Assembly: GCA_050952225.1 (NCBI GenBank)
Contig: JBMNKL010000001.1
Coordinates: 806,001 to 870,000, forward strand
Length of the DNA stretch: 64,000 nucleotides
Reading direction: 5' to 3'
Source of the DNA: JBMNKL01 sp050952225
GTDB lineage: Bacteria; Bacillota; Clostridia; Acetivibrionales; DTU013
A program made the position numbers and the translations under genes. The notes below the pieces were generated by a model, which was not told the origin of the DNA, did no database searches, and saw nothing but the letters and a program-made list of their open reading frames with translations. Position 1 is the stretch's first letter, and each line of letters begins with the position of its first letter. Shown piece by piece: positions 8,457 through 18,225 of the stretch.

Positions 8457-9404
8457 ATGATAGAAATACATAATTTGACCAAGAGGTATGGTCAAATAAG
8501 GGCTGTAAACAACCTGAATTTTACCGTGGAAAAAGGTGAGATTCTTGGTTTTCTCGGCCCCAACGGGGCGGGAAAGTCCACCACGATGAATATCATAACC
8601 GGGTATATTCCTTCAAGTGAAGGCACGGTCAAGGTTTGCGGCTTTGACATCATGGAATCCCCAAAAGAAGTAAAAAAACGCATTGGTTATCTGCCTGAGC
8701 AGCCGCCGGTCTACATGGATATGACGGTCGGCGATTACCTGAACTTTGTTGCGGATTTGAAAATGGTAAGCAAAAAACAGAAGAGAAGCCAGCTGAACGA
8801 TATAATGGAGCTTGTCAAGATAGGCGACCACAGGAACAGGCTTATTAAAAACCTTTCAAAAGGCTACAAGCAAAGGGTTGGCCTTGCGCAGGCCCTTGTA
8901 GGCAGCCCCCAGGTTCTCATACTGGACGAGCCTACGATAGGCCTTGACCCCAGGCAGATTATAGAGATTCGAAAGCTGATCAAGGCTTTGGGGAAGGAAC
9001 ATACGATCATCCTGAGTTCCCACATTCTACCCGAGGTCAGCGCCGTGTGCGACCGTGTTGTTATCATAAACAAGGGCGAAATTGCGGCAATCGACACCCC
9101 TGAAAACCTTTCAAAGGGATTGGGTGCCGCATCCAAAATAACCGTGACTATTGCGGGGCCGCGCAGTTCCGTAGAGAATGCGATCAAGGAGATATACGGA
9201 GTAAAATTTGTTGAAACCGGAATTGAAAAAGATAAGGAAACATTCTCATATATAATCGAAGCGGATAAGGAAATAGACATAAGAAAACCATTGTTTTTTG
9301 CAATGGCAAAACTGGGTTACCCGATACTTGAATTAAGGGGCGTCAACGCAAGCCTGGAGGATATATTCCTGCAGATAGTCACCCGGGAAAAGGAGGCTGT
9401 TTGA
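8457..9404 (+). CDS. ABC transporter ATP-binding protein (GldA-like)
   Basis: A 315-residue ATPase of the ABC-2/GldA type: Walker A GPNGAGKST, Q-loop YLPEQPPVY, signature LSKGYKQRVG, Walker B VLILDEPTIGLD, H-loop SSHIL, then a C-terminal extension of about 90 residues. It should power the adjacent permease. ATG 8457 is preferred over in-frame upstream codons because AGGAGG lies 8 bases before it. The permease starts 3 bases after its stop. The set (ATPase, ABC-2 permease, GldG-like, DUF4340) recurs in non-gliding bacteria; the cargo is unknown. Confidence 0.9.
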   Translation: MIEIHNLTKRYGQIRAVNNLNFTVEKGEILGFLGPNGAGKSTTMNIITGYIPSSEGTVKVCGFDIMESPKEVKKRIGYLPEQPPVYMDMTVGDYLNFVADLKMVSKKQKRSQLNDIMELVKIGDHRNRLIKNLSKGYKQRVGLAQALVGSPQVLILDEPTIGLDPRQIIEIRKLIKALGKEHTIILSSHILPEVSAVCDRVVIINKGEIAAIDTPENLSKGLGAASKITVTIAGPRSSVENAIKEIYGVKFVETGIEKDKETFSYIIEADKEIDIRKPLFFAMAKLGYPILELRGVNASLEDIFLQIVTREKEAV

Positions 9405-9407
9405 TCA

Positions 9408-10121
9408 ATGTCGGCGATATTTTGGAAAGAAGTGAAAGCTTATTTTTATTCGCCCATGGCGTATATTCTTATTGGATTATTCATGCTGATTACTTCGATA
9501 TATTTTTATCCGAACCTGGTATACGGCCCATACGGCGTGGCAGATTTCAACAACACGCTCTCGATTATGGGTTTTATACTGTTGTTCATAGTTCCCGTAC
9601 TTACGATGAGGATACTTGCCGAAGAGAGGAAAAACGGCACGGAAGTGCTGCTGATTACTTCTCCGGCCAGTATTACCTCAATTGTACTGGGCAAATACTT
9701 TGGGGCATGCTTCGTGTTTTTCGTCATGATATTGCTGTCGTTTATTTACCCGATAGTTTTGCTGGCTTTCGGCGGAACTTTTACCGTTAAGATTATAGGG
9801 GGCTATATCGGCTTCATACTCCTGGGAATGACTTTTATTTCGGTGGGCGTTTTTGCCTCCTCTCTTACGGAAAGCCAAGTGGTTGCAGTTATTATCAGCT
9901 ATGTGGCGTTGTTAATCATGTGGATTGCAGACAGCTTGACCACAGTCGTGGGAGGCTTCGCTTCGAAGATTCTAGGGTGGATATCACTGCTTTCCAGGTA
10001 CGAGGATTTTAACAGGGGCATACTCGGGATCGGGCCTGTAGTATACTACATGAGCTTTATCGCGGTATTCCTGTTTCTTACGGTCAGGGTAATCGAAAAA
10101 AGACGCTGGAGTCAGGGGTGA
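9408..10121 (+). CDS. ABC-2 type permease (GldF-like)
   Basis: A 237-residue integral membrane protein with about six helices, beginning MSAIFWKEVKAYFYSPMAYI, the usual opening of ABC-2 permeases of this operon type, and containing the soluble MRILAEERKNGTEVLL motif after helix 2. GGAGG lies ~12 bases before ATG 9408, inside the end of the ATPase gene, indicating translational coupling. It forms the membrane channel for the preceding ATPase. Comparable in length to GldF relatives; substrate unknown. Confidence 0.88.
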   Translation: MSAIFWKEVKAYFYSPMAYILIGLFMLITSIYFYPNLVYGPYGVADFNNTLSIMGFILLFIVPVLTMRILAEERKNGTEVLLITSPASITSIVLGKYFGACFVFFVMILLSFIYPIVLLAFGGTFTVKIIGGYIGFILLGMTFISVGVFASSLTESQVVAVIISYVALLIMWIADSLTTVVGGFASKILGWISLLSRYEDFNRGILGIGPVVYYMSFIAVFLFLTVRVIEKRRWSQG

Positions 10122-10127
10122 TGAGGG

Positions 10128-11591
10128 ATGGAAAAGAAGAATATTATTACCGGCATAAAGAGGTTTTTCAAAAGCAGGAGTTTAAAATACGGTTCAAACG
10201 CCGCCATTTTGATTGCAGCCGTTATCGTTATCGCAGTACTGGTGAACATCCTGGTTGGAATGACGGATCTTAAGCTTGATTTGACTCCGAACAAGCTTTT
10301 TTCACTGACGGATGCAACAAGGAACGAATTGAAAAACCTTAAGCATGATGTAGAGATAATCGGGTTGTTTGACGAGGGAAAAATCGCTTCCGGCAGCGAA
10401 TATAAGCAAGTCACCGACCTGCTGAGCCTATATGAGAAGTACCCGCGGGTTAAGGTGGAGTATGTAGATCCGGACAAGAATCCCGGCATCATTAACCAGC
10501 TTGACCCGGACGGCACCATGGATCTGGGCAAAAGCGATTTTGTCGTCAAAAGCGTGGTGAACGGCATTGAAAAGAAAAGAAAACTGGAATATTATGACCT
10601 TTTTGCCGTGCAGATGGACCAGTATTCGCTGAGAGCATATACAACAGGCTCAAATGCGGAGCAGGGCTTTACCGGGGCCATAAAATATGTTACGTCGGAG
10701 AATACGCCTGTTGTATACTTTACGGAAGGCCATAACGAAACGGATGTGGATATAGATTACCGGTTCCTGAAAAACCAGATTGAAAAGAATAATTTCATCG
10801 TTAAAAAGCTGAACCTGCTGTCCGCGGACAAGATACCGGATGACGCCGGGCTGGTTATTGTAGCTTCCCCCAAGAACGACATAACAATAAACGAGAAAGA
10901 TGTGCTCAGCGACTACCTTTACGAAGGCGGAAAGGCCATATTCATGTTTGATTGCCTGGCCAGCGACCCGGACTTTGAACAGTTCAACAGCCTGCTTGCC
11001 AAGTATAACATAGAGATCAACCATGACAAGGTGATTGAAAATGACGAAAGAAGGCATGTCCCGCAAGATCCGGCTACGCTTATCGTAAATATTGATCAAA
11101 ACAACATCATACCCCAGGGTTTTGTTGCTTTGCTCAGCAATTCCAGGAGTATCGGCATCTTGAAAAATGTCAAGGAATATATCAAGACGACAACGCTTAT
11201 GAAAACCAGCGAGAACGCCGTGGGACAAATGGTAAGCAAATCAAGGGGAGAAGATCTGAAGGGTCCTCTTGATATAGCGGTTGCTGTCGAATATACCGGG
11301 GGAAAGGGTAATTCCAAGATTGTTGTGATAGGCAACGGATCGTTCGTCAGTGACAACGCGATAAATTTCGGAGACTATTTCTACAATAATGTTGTTTTCT
11401 TCCTGCAGACGATGAACTGGATGATAGACAAGCAGGACGAGGTCATCGTGCCTACAAAAGACTATGAGATAAATACGCTGGATATCACACAGGCGCAAGC
11501 CAAGATCATGGGATGGGCTCTCATTGTGGTATTCCCGCTGCTCATACTCGGCACGGGCCTTATGGTATTCTTGAGGAGGCGTCATTTATGA
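10128..11591 (+). CDS. GldG-like ABC auxiliary protein
   Basis: A 487-residue protein with one N-terminal helix (about 20-42), a large extracytoplasmic domain and a C-terminal helix (about 460-482) ending in FLRRRHL. The region LDLTPNKLFSLTDATRNELKNLKHDVEIIGLFDEG and the later VYFTEGHNE segment are characteristic of GldG/ABC_transp_aux proteins, which share the fold of intraflagellar-transport IFT52-type domains. It probably works outside the membrane with the permease encoded just upstream. Its stop codon overlaps the start of the DUF4340 gene by four bases (ATGA). Confidence 0.88.
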   Translation: MEKKNIITGIKRFFKSRSLKYGSNAAILIAAVIVIAVLVNILVGMTDLKLDLTPNKLFSLTDATRNELKNLKHDVEIIGLFDEGKIASGSEYKQVTDLLSLYEKYPRVKVEYVDPDKNPGIINQLDPDGTMDLGKSDFVVKSVVNGIEKKRKLEYYDLFAVQMDQYSLRAYTTGSNAEQGFTGAIKYVTSENTPVVYFTEGHNETDVDIDYRFLKNQIEKNNFIVKKLNLLSADKIPDDAGLVIVASPKNDITINEKDVLSDYLYEGGKAIFMFDCLASDPDFEQFNSLLAKYNIEINHDKVIENDERRHVPQDPATLIVNIDQNNIIPQGFVALLSNSRSIGILKNVKEYIKTTTLMKTSENAVGQMVSKSRGEDLKGPLDIAVAVEYTGGKGNSKIVVIGNGSFVSDNAINFGDYFYNNVVFFLQTMNWMIDKQDEVIVPTKDYEINTLDITQAQAKIMGWALIVVFPLLILGTGLMVFLRRRHL

Positions 11592-12994
11592 AGTTCTACA
11601 AGAATGCAATTATTCTTGTTCTTATTGTTGCGCTGCTGGCAGGAGTATATGTCTTTGTCCTCAAAACCAGGCCTGAAAGCGAAGATAATACTTCCGACCT
11701 GCTCAAGCTGACCGATTATATTTCGAGTGATGTTGAATCCGTGACACTGGAGAACCCGGACGGCACTTTTGTAATTGTCAGGAAGGACGATGAATGGGTC
11801 CTGTCTTCGCCGTCCGACCTCAAGTATGATTCGTCTGTACTCAGCAGCATAGTAATAAACGCGGCTTCGATTACCGCGGACAGGCTGGTGGAAGAGAATG
11901 CGCAGGATATAGCAAAGTACGGCCTCGACGACCCTGTCATCGTCAGGATGAAAACCAAGGACGGAAAGGAGACCGTGCTTGAAGTAGGCGACAGGACACC
12001 TACAAAAAGCGGTTATTATATCAAGTTTGCCGGTGAAAATGATGTATATATTATCGGCACGTATACCGGCAATTACCTCGTCACGGACAGGAACGGCATG
12101 CGGTCAAAGCAACTGTTTGATTTTGAACTCGATGACATAAACACGCTGGCGATGAACAGGAAAGGGCAAAAAGTGTTCAGGTCCGTCAAGGAAGAAAAGG
12201 ACGACATAAGCAGCTGGAAACTGACGGAACCGATCAAGGGAAGCGTGAATGGAAATGCTATATACCCCATGCTTGAGGCTTTAGCAAATACAACAGTGGA
12301 TGAATTTTTGGAAGATAAGCCGTCGGACCTGGCGCAATACGGCCTGGATGAGCCCGTATATGAATTTGAAATCGGCACTGAAGCGGCAGGGACTTACAAG
12401 CTTCTGATGGGAGACGAGAAGGAAAAGGGCTCGACGATATATGCCAAGCTCGGTAACAGCGACGAGGTGTTTGCCGTGGATATATCGTCATACAATGCTT
12501 TCCTTGACAAACCGCTCAAGGAAATTGTCAGCGTCTTTGTTTACCTTGTCAATATAGACGATGTTAAAAAGATTGATTTAACAATGGACGGCAAGACAAC
12601 CAATATGGTATTGGATATATATAAAGACTCGGAAGGCAATTCAGACAGGGATAAAGACAAATTCTACGTTAACGGGATGGACGCCAGCGGCAAAAATGAA
12701 GACGGCGATCAGCCGTTCAGGAAATTCTACCAGGCCCTCATAGGCATCAGCCTTGACGAGGTGGATGTCGACGGCAGGCCCGAAGGTGATGCTGAAATCA
12801 CCATAAACTACACGTTGAAGGATGGGTCTATGAAAGTAGAATTCATTTCCAAGGATGACAATTACTATTACGTGGTCAGAAACAGTGAATATGCAGGCAT
12901 CCTGGTAAAGAAAAACAAGAAGTCTTTTGGCGTAATGGAAATGAAAGAAGCATACAAAACGCTTATGGATTTCCTGTCGTCACAGCAGAAATAA
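11588..12994 (+). CDS. DUF4340 domain protein
   Basis: A 468-residue protein with an N-terminal membrane anchor (about residues 7-25) and a long exported region containing two similar beta-rich repeats, each with a YGLD(D/E)PV motif (AKYGLDDPVIVRMKT and AQYGLDEPVYEFEIG). This repeat pattern is typical of DUF4340, which is regularly linked to GldG-like genes. ATG 11588 is chosen over upstream in-frame codons because GGAGG sits 9 bases before it and because it overlaps the GldG stop (ATGA). Likely the last gene of the operon: a strong hairpin follows. Function unknown; a surface partner of the exporter is inferred. Confidence 0.88.
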   Translation: MKFYKNAIILVLIVALLAGVYVFVLKTRPESEDNTSDLLKLTDYISSDVESVTLENPDGTFVIVRKDDEWVLSSPSDLKYDSSVLSSIVINAASITADRLVEENAQDIAKYGLDDPVIVRMKTKDGKETVLEVGDRTPTKSGYYIKFAGENDVYIIGTYTGNYLVTDRNGMRSKQLFDFELDDINTLAMNRKGQKVFRSVKEEKDDISSWKLTEPIKGSVNGNAIYPMLEALANTTVDEFLEDKPSDLAQYGLDEPVYEFEIGTEAAGTYKLLMGDEKEKGSTIYAKLGNSDEVFAVDISSYNAFLDKPLKEIVSVFVYLVNIDDVKKIDLTMDGKTTNMVLDIYKDSEGNSDRDKDKFYVNGMDASGKNEDGDQPFRKFYQALIGISLDEVDVDGRPEGDAEITINYTLKDGSMKVEFISKDDNYYYVVRNSEYAGILVKKNKKSFGVMEMKEAYKTLMDFLSSQQK

Positions 12995-13022
12995 ACGCTT
13001 GGTTAGTGACATTTCGCAAACA

Positions 13023-13072
13023 GCTCCAACATAGAATGAAATAGTTTGATTCTATTGTTGGAGTTGTTTTTT
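13023..13072 (+). terminator. Intrinsic terminator of the Gld-like operon
   Basis: A CTCCAACA-TAGAAT arm pairs with ATTCTA-TTGTTGGAG around a short loop, followed by a T-rich run (GTTTTTT). The run directly touches the GTG start of the next gene. Confidence 0.8.
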
Positions 13073-13073
13073 A

Positions 13074-14123
13074 GTGCCCGGTGAATCAAGGAATATTTTC
13101 AGGGTTGCCTGCATATATACCACAAGCGTAATTGGGGCAGGCTTTGCTTCAGGCCATGAGATAATGCAGTTTTTTACGGTATATGATGCGGGTGGTTTTT
13201 TTGGCATAATACTGGCAGGCATATTATTTTCGGCAGCCGGGAGCATAATGCTTGGAAAAGTTTACAGCGATCGCATCAAAAATTACGAGGAGTTTATTTT
13301 CCCGGTTTTTGGCTGGCGCCTGGGCTGGGTTGTAGAGATAGTTATAACAGTGTTTATGTTGTGTATATTCTGCATTATGCTGGCAGGCTCGGGCAGAGTG
13401 GTTTCTGACAGGCTCGGCATTCATTTCAGATATGCATCCCTATTGATGGCAATCATATGCACAGTCCTGATTCTGGCTAATATCAGGGGGCTTGCCGTAC
13501 TCAGCTCCATTGTTACACCCGTGTTGATACTTGGTATATTGCTGGCGGGAGTCTATATCGTATTCTTCCGCGATACCGCAGCGTCTGTCGTATCCGGTTA
13601 CCTTGACCGGATGACAAGAAACTGGCTTGTATCGTCCATTCTTTATGTCAGCTACAACTGCATTCCGGCTTTTATCATACTCTGCAGCCTGTTGCCTTGC
13701 CTGAAGACCCGAAGGACGGCAGTTTGGGGAGGAATACTCGGCGGCGCCTTTCTTAGCCTCGCTACCTTGGTTATCAATATTGCAATACGGCTTTTTATGC
13801 CCGGAATAATGGTAAAGGAGCTGCCGTTTCTTGAAATATTAGAAAGATACAGCAGCCTGGCAGGCGATATCTATTCTGTCGTATTATGGGCCGCCATGCT
13901 TGTATCGGCAGTTACCTCGGGGTTGTGCTTTGTCGGGCGGGTCGAGGCGATGCTCAAGGTGGACAGGAGAATTATTATTTTTACGCTCTGCGCCGTTTCG
14001 ATACCGCTTTCGGCCGTAGGGTTTTCAAAACTGGTCTCGACAGTTTACCCGATTTTCGGATACCTTGGGTTGTTCATGATTATAACCGTGTTGATACACG
14101 GTATGTTGAAGCTGCGCGGCTGA
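13074..14123 (+). CDS. YkvI-family membrane transporter
   Basis: A 349-residue integral membrane protein with about ten helices. The N-terminus (ACIYTTSVIGAGFASGHEIMQFF) carries the GAGFASG motif of the YkvI family, a LeuT-fold (APC superfamily) group of unknown substrate. GTG 13074 is the only upstream start that keeps the first helix whole, but it has no ribosome binding site because the T-run of a terminator sits immediately before it. Translation may therefore start from an unusual context or depend on read-through. Confidence 0.8.
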   Translation: MPGESRNIFRVACIYTTSVIGAGFASGHEIMQFFTVYDAGGFFGIILAGILFSAAGSIMLGKVYSDRIKNYEEFIFPVFGWRLGWVVEIVITVFMLCIFCIMLAGSGRVVSDRLGIHFRYASLLMAIICTVLILANIRGLAVLSSIVTPVLILGILLAGVYIVFFRDTAASVVSGYLDRMTRNWLVSSILYVSYNCIPAFIILCSLLPCLKTRRTAVWGGILGGAFLSLATLVINIAIRLFMPGIMVKELPFLEILERYSSLAGDIYSVVLWAAMLVSAVTSGLCFVGRVEAMLKVDRRIIIFTLCAVSIPLSAVGFSKLVSTVYPIFGYLGLFMIITVLIHGMLKLRG

Positions 14124-14307
14124 GAAGCAGCCTGTGGGGGAAGCGGGGTCAGGCCTGAATTATTTCCCTGTTCTTATGTGAGCGTGAGTAAGCAAACAAT
14201 TCAAGCCTGAGCCCATCCTCCGTATCCGCATATGGCAGAAAATAGTTTTCTATGGTAAAATTATTTTATCCTTTAGATATGCAAAAGAAGAAACAGGGGT
14301 GAATCTT

Positions 14308-15486
14308 TTGAAAACGCTCCCTGACGAAAAAAACCACGGGGACGGCAAAGGCATATCTGGTCTGTTGACGGCGGCGCTGCTGTTTTTATGCATCCTGTTC
14401 GTGGCTTTTTTCAGTTACCGCAAAAGTCTTGATCCAAAGGCCGGCCTGGCTGATATTGTGCAATATTTTCAAAGCCTGGGGGAGAATACTGTAAATGAAG
14501 CGAAGGTTTTGCATGTTTACGAGTATGATGCGAGAGAGGACCCCTTGTTTGCGGTATACAAGGATTATATAGTCAAATGCGGAAGCAGCGGCGTCTGGTT
14601 TCTGGACAGGTCAGGCAACATAGTACGGACTGAGAACATATTATTTTCCAACCCTATCATGAAAGCAAACGGCTCACTGCTCATGCTGGCCGATCGCGGA
14701 ATGGGAGATATATGTGTCCTGGATGGCAGAACGGTGCGTTGGAGTGAAAAACTCGATGCTTCCATTTTAAATGCCGACATTAGCAAGGAAGGCTACGTTA
14801 CGGTTGTGACAACGGCCAAGAGGGACAACAATGAAATAAGGGTTTTTGAACCTCATGGAATAGAGTATTTAAGGAAAATTATCGCAGTTGACTATGCCGT
14901 ATCAGCATGTGTGTCACCTTCCTCAAAAAGCCTTGTATTATCGGCAATCGGCACGGAAGCGGCAGGAGCCTTTTCACGCTACAAGTTTTACGACATGGAA
15001 GGCGAAGATATCGCCATGTTGGTTTTTAACTCGGAGGATGGGTCTGCCCCGGAGCTGGTGCCGTTATTCAGATACAATAATGACGGAAGCATATTTGCCT
15101 CAGGAGACAGGGCTGTCATATCGGTTGACGCGGAAGGGAAACTTTTATGGAAGAAAGTATTCAGAAATGTGGCAGGAACCGGGCTGGTGGGCGACAGGCA
15201 ATTGGCTGTTGCGGCGGAGGATGAGGAAGGCAGCCTGCTCCGGATATATGATGCGGACGGACGGGAACTCGCCTCATGCGCCATTTCGGGAAAACCAAGA
15301 GGTCTTAATGCCCGAAAGGGCGTAATCGCGGTTAATACAAAAGATACGGCATACTTTTATGACAGCAGGTGCAGAAACTTCAGCAGGTACTCGTCAAGAT
15401 CCGGGATAAAGCAGGTATTGCTTTTAAACAGGCAGCATGCTGTTATTATCACAGATCGTGAAGCAGTGGTTGTCCTGTTGAAATAA
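14308..15486 (+). CDS. Membrane-anchored beta-propeller-like protein (DUF5711-like)
   Basis: About 392 residues: a short basic N-terminus, one membrane helix (about 20-40) and an extracytoplasmic region with repeated short blades such as GVWFLDRSGNIVRTE, ADISKEGYVTVVTTAKR and GSLLRIYDADGRELAS, resembling PQQ/WD-type propellers. The composition matches clostridial proteins that I recall as DUF5711. TTG 14308 is chosen because AGGGGTGA precedes it by about 6 bases; GTG 14299 is an alternative. It is followed by a CvpA gene, as often in clostridia. No enzymatic motif was seen. Confidence 0.65.
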   Translation: MKTLPDEKNHGDGKGISGLLTAALLFLCILFVAFFSYRKSLDPKAGLADIVQYFQSLGENTVNEAKVLHVYEYDAREDPLFAVYKDYIVKCGSSGVWFLDRSGNIVRTENILFSNPIMKANGSLLMLADRGMGDICVLDGRTVRWSEKLDASILNADISKEGYVTVVTTAKRDNNEIRVFEPHGIEYLRKIIAVDYAVSACVSPSSKSLVLSAIGTEAAGAFSRYKFYDMEGEDIAMLVFNSEDGSAPELVPLFRYNNDGSIFASGDRAVISVDAEGKLLWKKVFRNVAGTGLVGDRQLAVAAEDEEGSLLRIYDADGRELASCAISGKPRGLNARKGVIAVNTKDTAYFYDSRCRNFSRYSSRSGIKQVLLLNRQHAVIITDREAVVVLLK

Positions 15487-15546
15487 ACCGGGGAGACTAC
15501 CCGGATATTATAACTTTGCCGGCTCCGGCCGGGGTTTGGAGGTTAT

Positions 15547-16257
15547 ATGAACTGGAGCGATTTTGTCGTTATTGGCCTGATAGTGATTTTTGCAGTCATT
15601 GGGCTGAATAAAGGCCTCATTATGTCGGTTTACAGGTTATTTGCCTTCATCGCATGTATTTACGCGTCCATAAAGTTTTCGCCGGTTCTTGCGGATTTGC
15701 TGGTAAAAACGCCGGTATTCGAATGGGTGAAAAATGTTATCGTAAAGCACTTGCTAAAATGGAGCAGTGAGGCTTTTGCATACCCAACAACCGGTGCGCC
15801 GGCTGTTACCGGTGCCAAAGTCATACTGGATACAATGCCCTTCCCGGAACTGTTCAGGAAATCATTGCAGGAGAGGCTGCCGTCATTTCCTGAACTGGTA
15901 AGTGAAGCGTTCATGGCTGAAGCCATAAGTGAGGAGCTGGCCAGGATGGCTATCTCGGTTTTAAGCCTGTTAGCCATGTACATAGTTCTAAGAATTGTGC
16001 TATCCGTTATAGGCGTATTTCTGCGGAACATATCAAGATTGCCGGTACTCAGCCAAGTCAACAGGCTTGGCGGCCTGGTGTTCGGTACTTTACAGGGCGT
16101 GCTGGCCGTTTACATACTTTGTGCGGCATTGGTCCTGTTCAGTTCAATACCCGTATTTGCCGCGGTTTTCAAAGAGCTTGAAACCTCGCATTTTGCGGGC
16201 GGCTTTTATGAAAACAATTTTATCATCAAATGGCTGTTTCCTCCGACAGTCGTCTGA
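15547..16257 (+). CDS. CvpA family membrane protein
   Basis: A 236-residue protein with an N-terminal CvpA helix pair (MNWSDFVVIGLIVIFAVIGLNKGL...) and two further helices in the C-terminal half (RLGGLVFGTLQGVLAVYILC). The LGGLVFG-x-x-xG motif is typical of the family, named for colicin V production in E. coli; in Gram-positives it is linked to envelope integrity. TTTGGAGG gives a good ribosome binding site. It probably shares a transcript with the propeller-like protein 60 bases upstream. Confidence 0.85.
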   Translation: MNWSDFVVIGLIVIFAVIGLNKGLIMSVYRLFAFIACIYASIKFSPVLADLLVKTPVFEWVKNVIVKHLLKWSSEAFAYPTTGAPAVTGAKVILDTMPFPELFRKSLQERLPSFPELVSEAFMAEAISEELARMAISVLSLLAMYIVLRIVLSVIGVFLRNISRLPVLSQVNRLGGLVFGTLQGVLAVYILCAALVLFSSIPVFAAVFKELETSHFAGGFYENNFIIKWLFPPTVV

Positions 16258-16479
16258 CAAGCGCATCGCAGCCGGCTACGCCGCTGATGGGTATCACCGG
16301 CACCGGCCGAGGCATGGCTGCATGCTTGTGAATACCTGCGGGTCATGCTCATTGCCGCCATGGATAAATGTAAATTAACGGATTTTGCGCATAACGGCAC
16401 CGTAAAATGAATGCTTTTAACCTTTTTGTACTTAGATATAGACATAAAGTAATAATAATAGTAAAATACCTATAACACG

Positions 16480-16512
16480 AGCCGGGCGATAGAAAACCCC
16501 GGCTGTTTGTTT
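16480..16512 (+). terminator. Hairpin before ilvD, probable terminator
   Basis: AGCCGGG (16480-16486) pairs with CCCGGCT (16498-16504), followed by GTTTGTTT. It lies 36 bases before the ilvD start. The preceding intergenic stretch 16258-16479 shows no T-box consensus and no gene; only AT-rich promoter-like blocks are seen around 16420-16470. Confidence 0.55.
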
Positions 16513-16547
16513 AAAGGGTATAAATGCGGAAAAGGCAGGTCGGTGAA

Positions 16548-18206
16548 ATGAGGAGCGATATTATAAGAAAAGGCGTGGAGAGGGCTCCGCACAGGGCTCT
16601 TTTTAAAGCAATGGGATATACGGATGAAGAAATGGCAAAGCCAATTATCGGAGTTGTCAATTCAAAGAATGAGATTGTACCCGGCCACATACATCTTGAC
16701 AAAATCGCGGAAGCGGTAAAGGCGGGAATCCGGATGGCAGGGGGAACACCGGTGGAATTTGGTGCCATAGGCATATGCGACGGGATCGCCATGGGACATG
16801 AGGGAATGAAATATTCGCTGGCTTCCAGGGAACTGATTGCCGATTCATGCGAAGCCATGGGGCGCGCTCACAGCTTTGACGGCATGGTGTTTATTCCAAA
16901 CTGCGACAAGATTGTGCCGGGTATGCTGATGGCAGCTGCAAGGCTGAATATTCCTTCCATTGTAATAAGCGGAGGTCCCATGCTGTCTGTCCGCCATAAC
17001 GGCAAGTACCTGGACTACAACAACGTATATGAAGCCGTAGGAGCTTTCAAGGCAGGCATCATGTCGGAAGAGGAAGTGACCGAATATGAAGAGCATGCCT
17101 GTCCGGGCTGCGGTTCATGCTCGGGCATGTTTACGGCAAATTCCATGAACTGCCTTACGGAAGCCCTGGGTATGGGGCTTCCCGGAAACGGAACCATACC
17201 GGCGGTATATGCGGCGCGGATCAGGCTGGCGAAGCTGGCAGGCATGAAAGTAATGGAGCTTGTAAAGAAAAACATATGCCCTTCCGACATTATGACGGAA
17301 AAAGCATTTGAAAATGCGCTGGCCGTGGATATGGCGCTGGGCTGCTCAACCAATTCAGTTCTGCATTTGCCGGCTATTGCCCATGAGCTGGGAATCAGGA
17401 TCAACCTGGACATTGTTAATGAAATAAGCTGCAAGGTCCCCAACCTTTGCAGGCTGGCTCCTGCCGGGGAGCACCATGTCCAGGACCTGTACGAAGCCGG
17501 GGGTGTTCAGGCCGTGATGAAGGAGCTTTCAGGGAAAGGCCTTTTGCATCTTGACCTGTTGACTGTCACGGGGAAAACGGCAGGAGAAAATATAAGCAAG
17601 GCCGAAGTCAAGGACAGGAATGTTATCAGGAGCCTCGAAAACCCTTATAGCGCGACCGGCGGAATAGCGGTACTGAGGGGCAATATCGCCCCGGACGGGG
17701 CTGTTGTGAAGCGTTCGGCCGTCCTGGACAGGATGCTTGTCCACAGGGGACCCGCAAGGGTGTTTGACTCGGAAGATGAAGCGATCGCGGCCATATATGG
17801 GAAAAAAATCAACAAGGGAGACGTGGTCGTGATTCGTTATGAAGGTCCAAAAGGAGGCCCCGGCATGAGGGAGATGCTCAGCCCTACGTCTGCAATAGCA
17901 GGGATGGGATTGGACGGCGATGTCGCGCTTATTACCGACGGAAGGTTTTCAGGAGCATCGCGGGGAGCCTGTATCGGCCATATTTCGCCGGAGGCGATGG
18001 AAGGCGGCATGATTGCGGCTATCCGGGAAGGCGATATAATTAATATCAATATACCGGAAGGAAAGCTCAATGTTGAAGTACCGGATGAGGAGCTAAAGCG
18101 GAGAATGGACGGCTGGAAATCTCCGGAACCAAGGATATCCGGCGGATACCTGGGAAGGTATGCCAGGCTGGTTACATCTGCGGGTACCGGAGCAGTGTTG
18201 AAATAA
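16548..18206 (+). CDS. ilvD: Dihydroxy-acid dehydratase
   Basis: A 552-residue enzyme converting 2,3-dihydroxy-isovalerate and its homologue to the 2-keto acids of valine and isoleucine biosynthesis. The iron-sulfur cysteine motifs are present: PNCDKIVPGM and CPGCGSCSGMFTANSMNCLTEALG, with GCSTNSVLHLPAIA and the C-terminal DGRFSGASRG. Start chosen at ATG 16548 (MRSDIIRKGVERAPHR, the usual family start) with AGGTCGGTG before it; an ATG 24 bases upstream adds eight atypical residues. ilvB follows 19 bases after the stop. Confidence 0.96.
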   Translation: MRSDIIRKGVERAPHRALFKAMGYTDEEMAKPIIGVVNSKNEIVPGHIHLDKIAEAVKAGIRMAGGTPVEFGAIGICDGIAMGHEGMKYSLASRELIADSCEAMGRAHSFDGMVFIPNCDKIVPGMLMAAARLNIPSIVISGGPMLSVRHNGKYLDYNNVYEAVGAFKAGIMSEEEVTEYEEHACPGCGSCSGMFTANSMNCLTEALGMGLPGNGTIPAVYAARIRLAKLAGMKVMELVKKNICPSDIMTEKAFENALAVDMALGCSTNSVLHLPAIAHELGIRINLDIVNEISCKVPNLCRLAPAGEHHVQDLYEAGGVQAVMKELSGKGLLHLDLLTVTGKTAGENISKAEVKDRNVIRSLENPYSATGGIAVLRGNIAPDGAVVKRSAVLDRMLVHRGPARVFDSEDEAIAAIYGKKINKGDVVVIRYEGPKGGPGMREMLSPTSAIAGMGLDGDVALITDGRFSGASRGACIGHISPEAMEGGMIAAIREGDIININIPEGKLNVEVPDEELKRRMDGWKSPEPRISGGYLGRYARLVTSAGTGAVLK

Positions 18207-18225
18207 TGTAAAATGGAGGATTTGA

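Noticed and set aside
16258..16479. Possible T-box riboswitch before ilvD
   Set aside because: No AGGGTGGNACCGCG-like T-box sequence or specifier stem could be found; only a simple hairpin is present.
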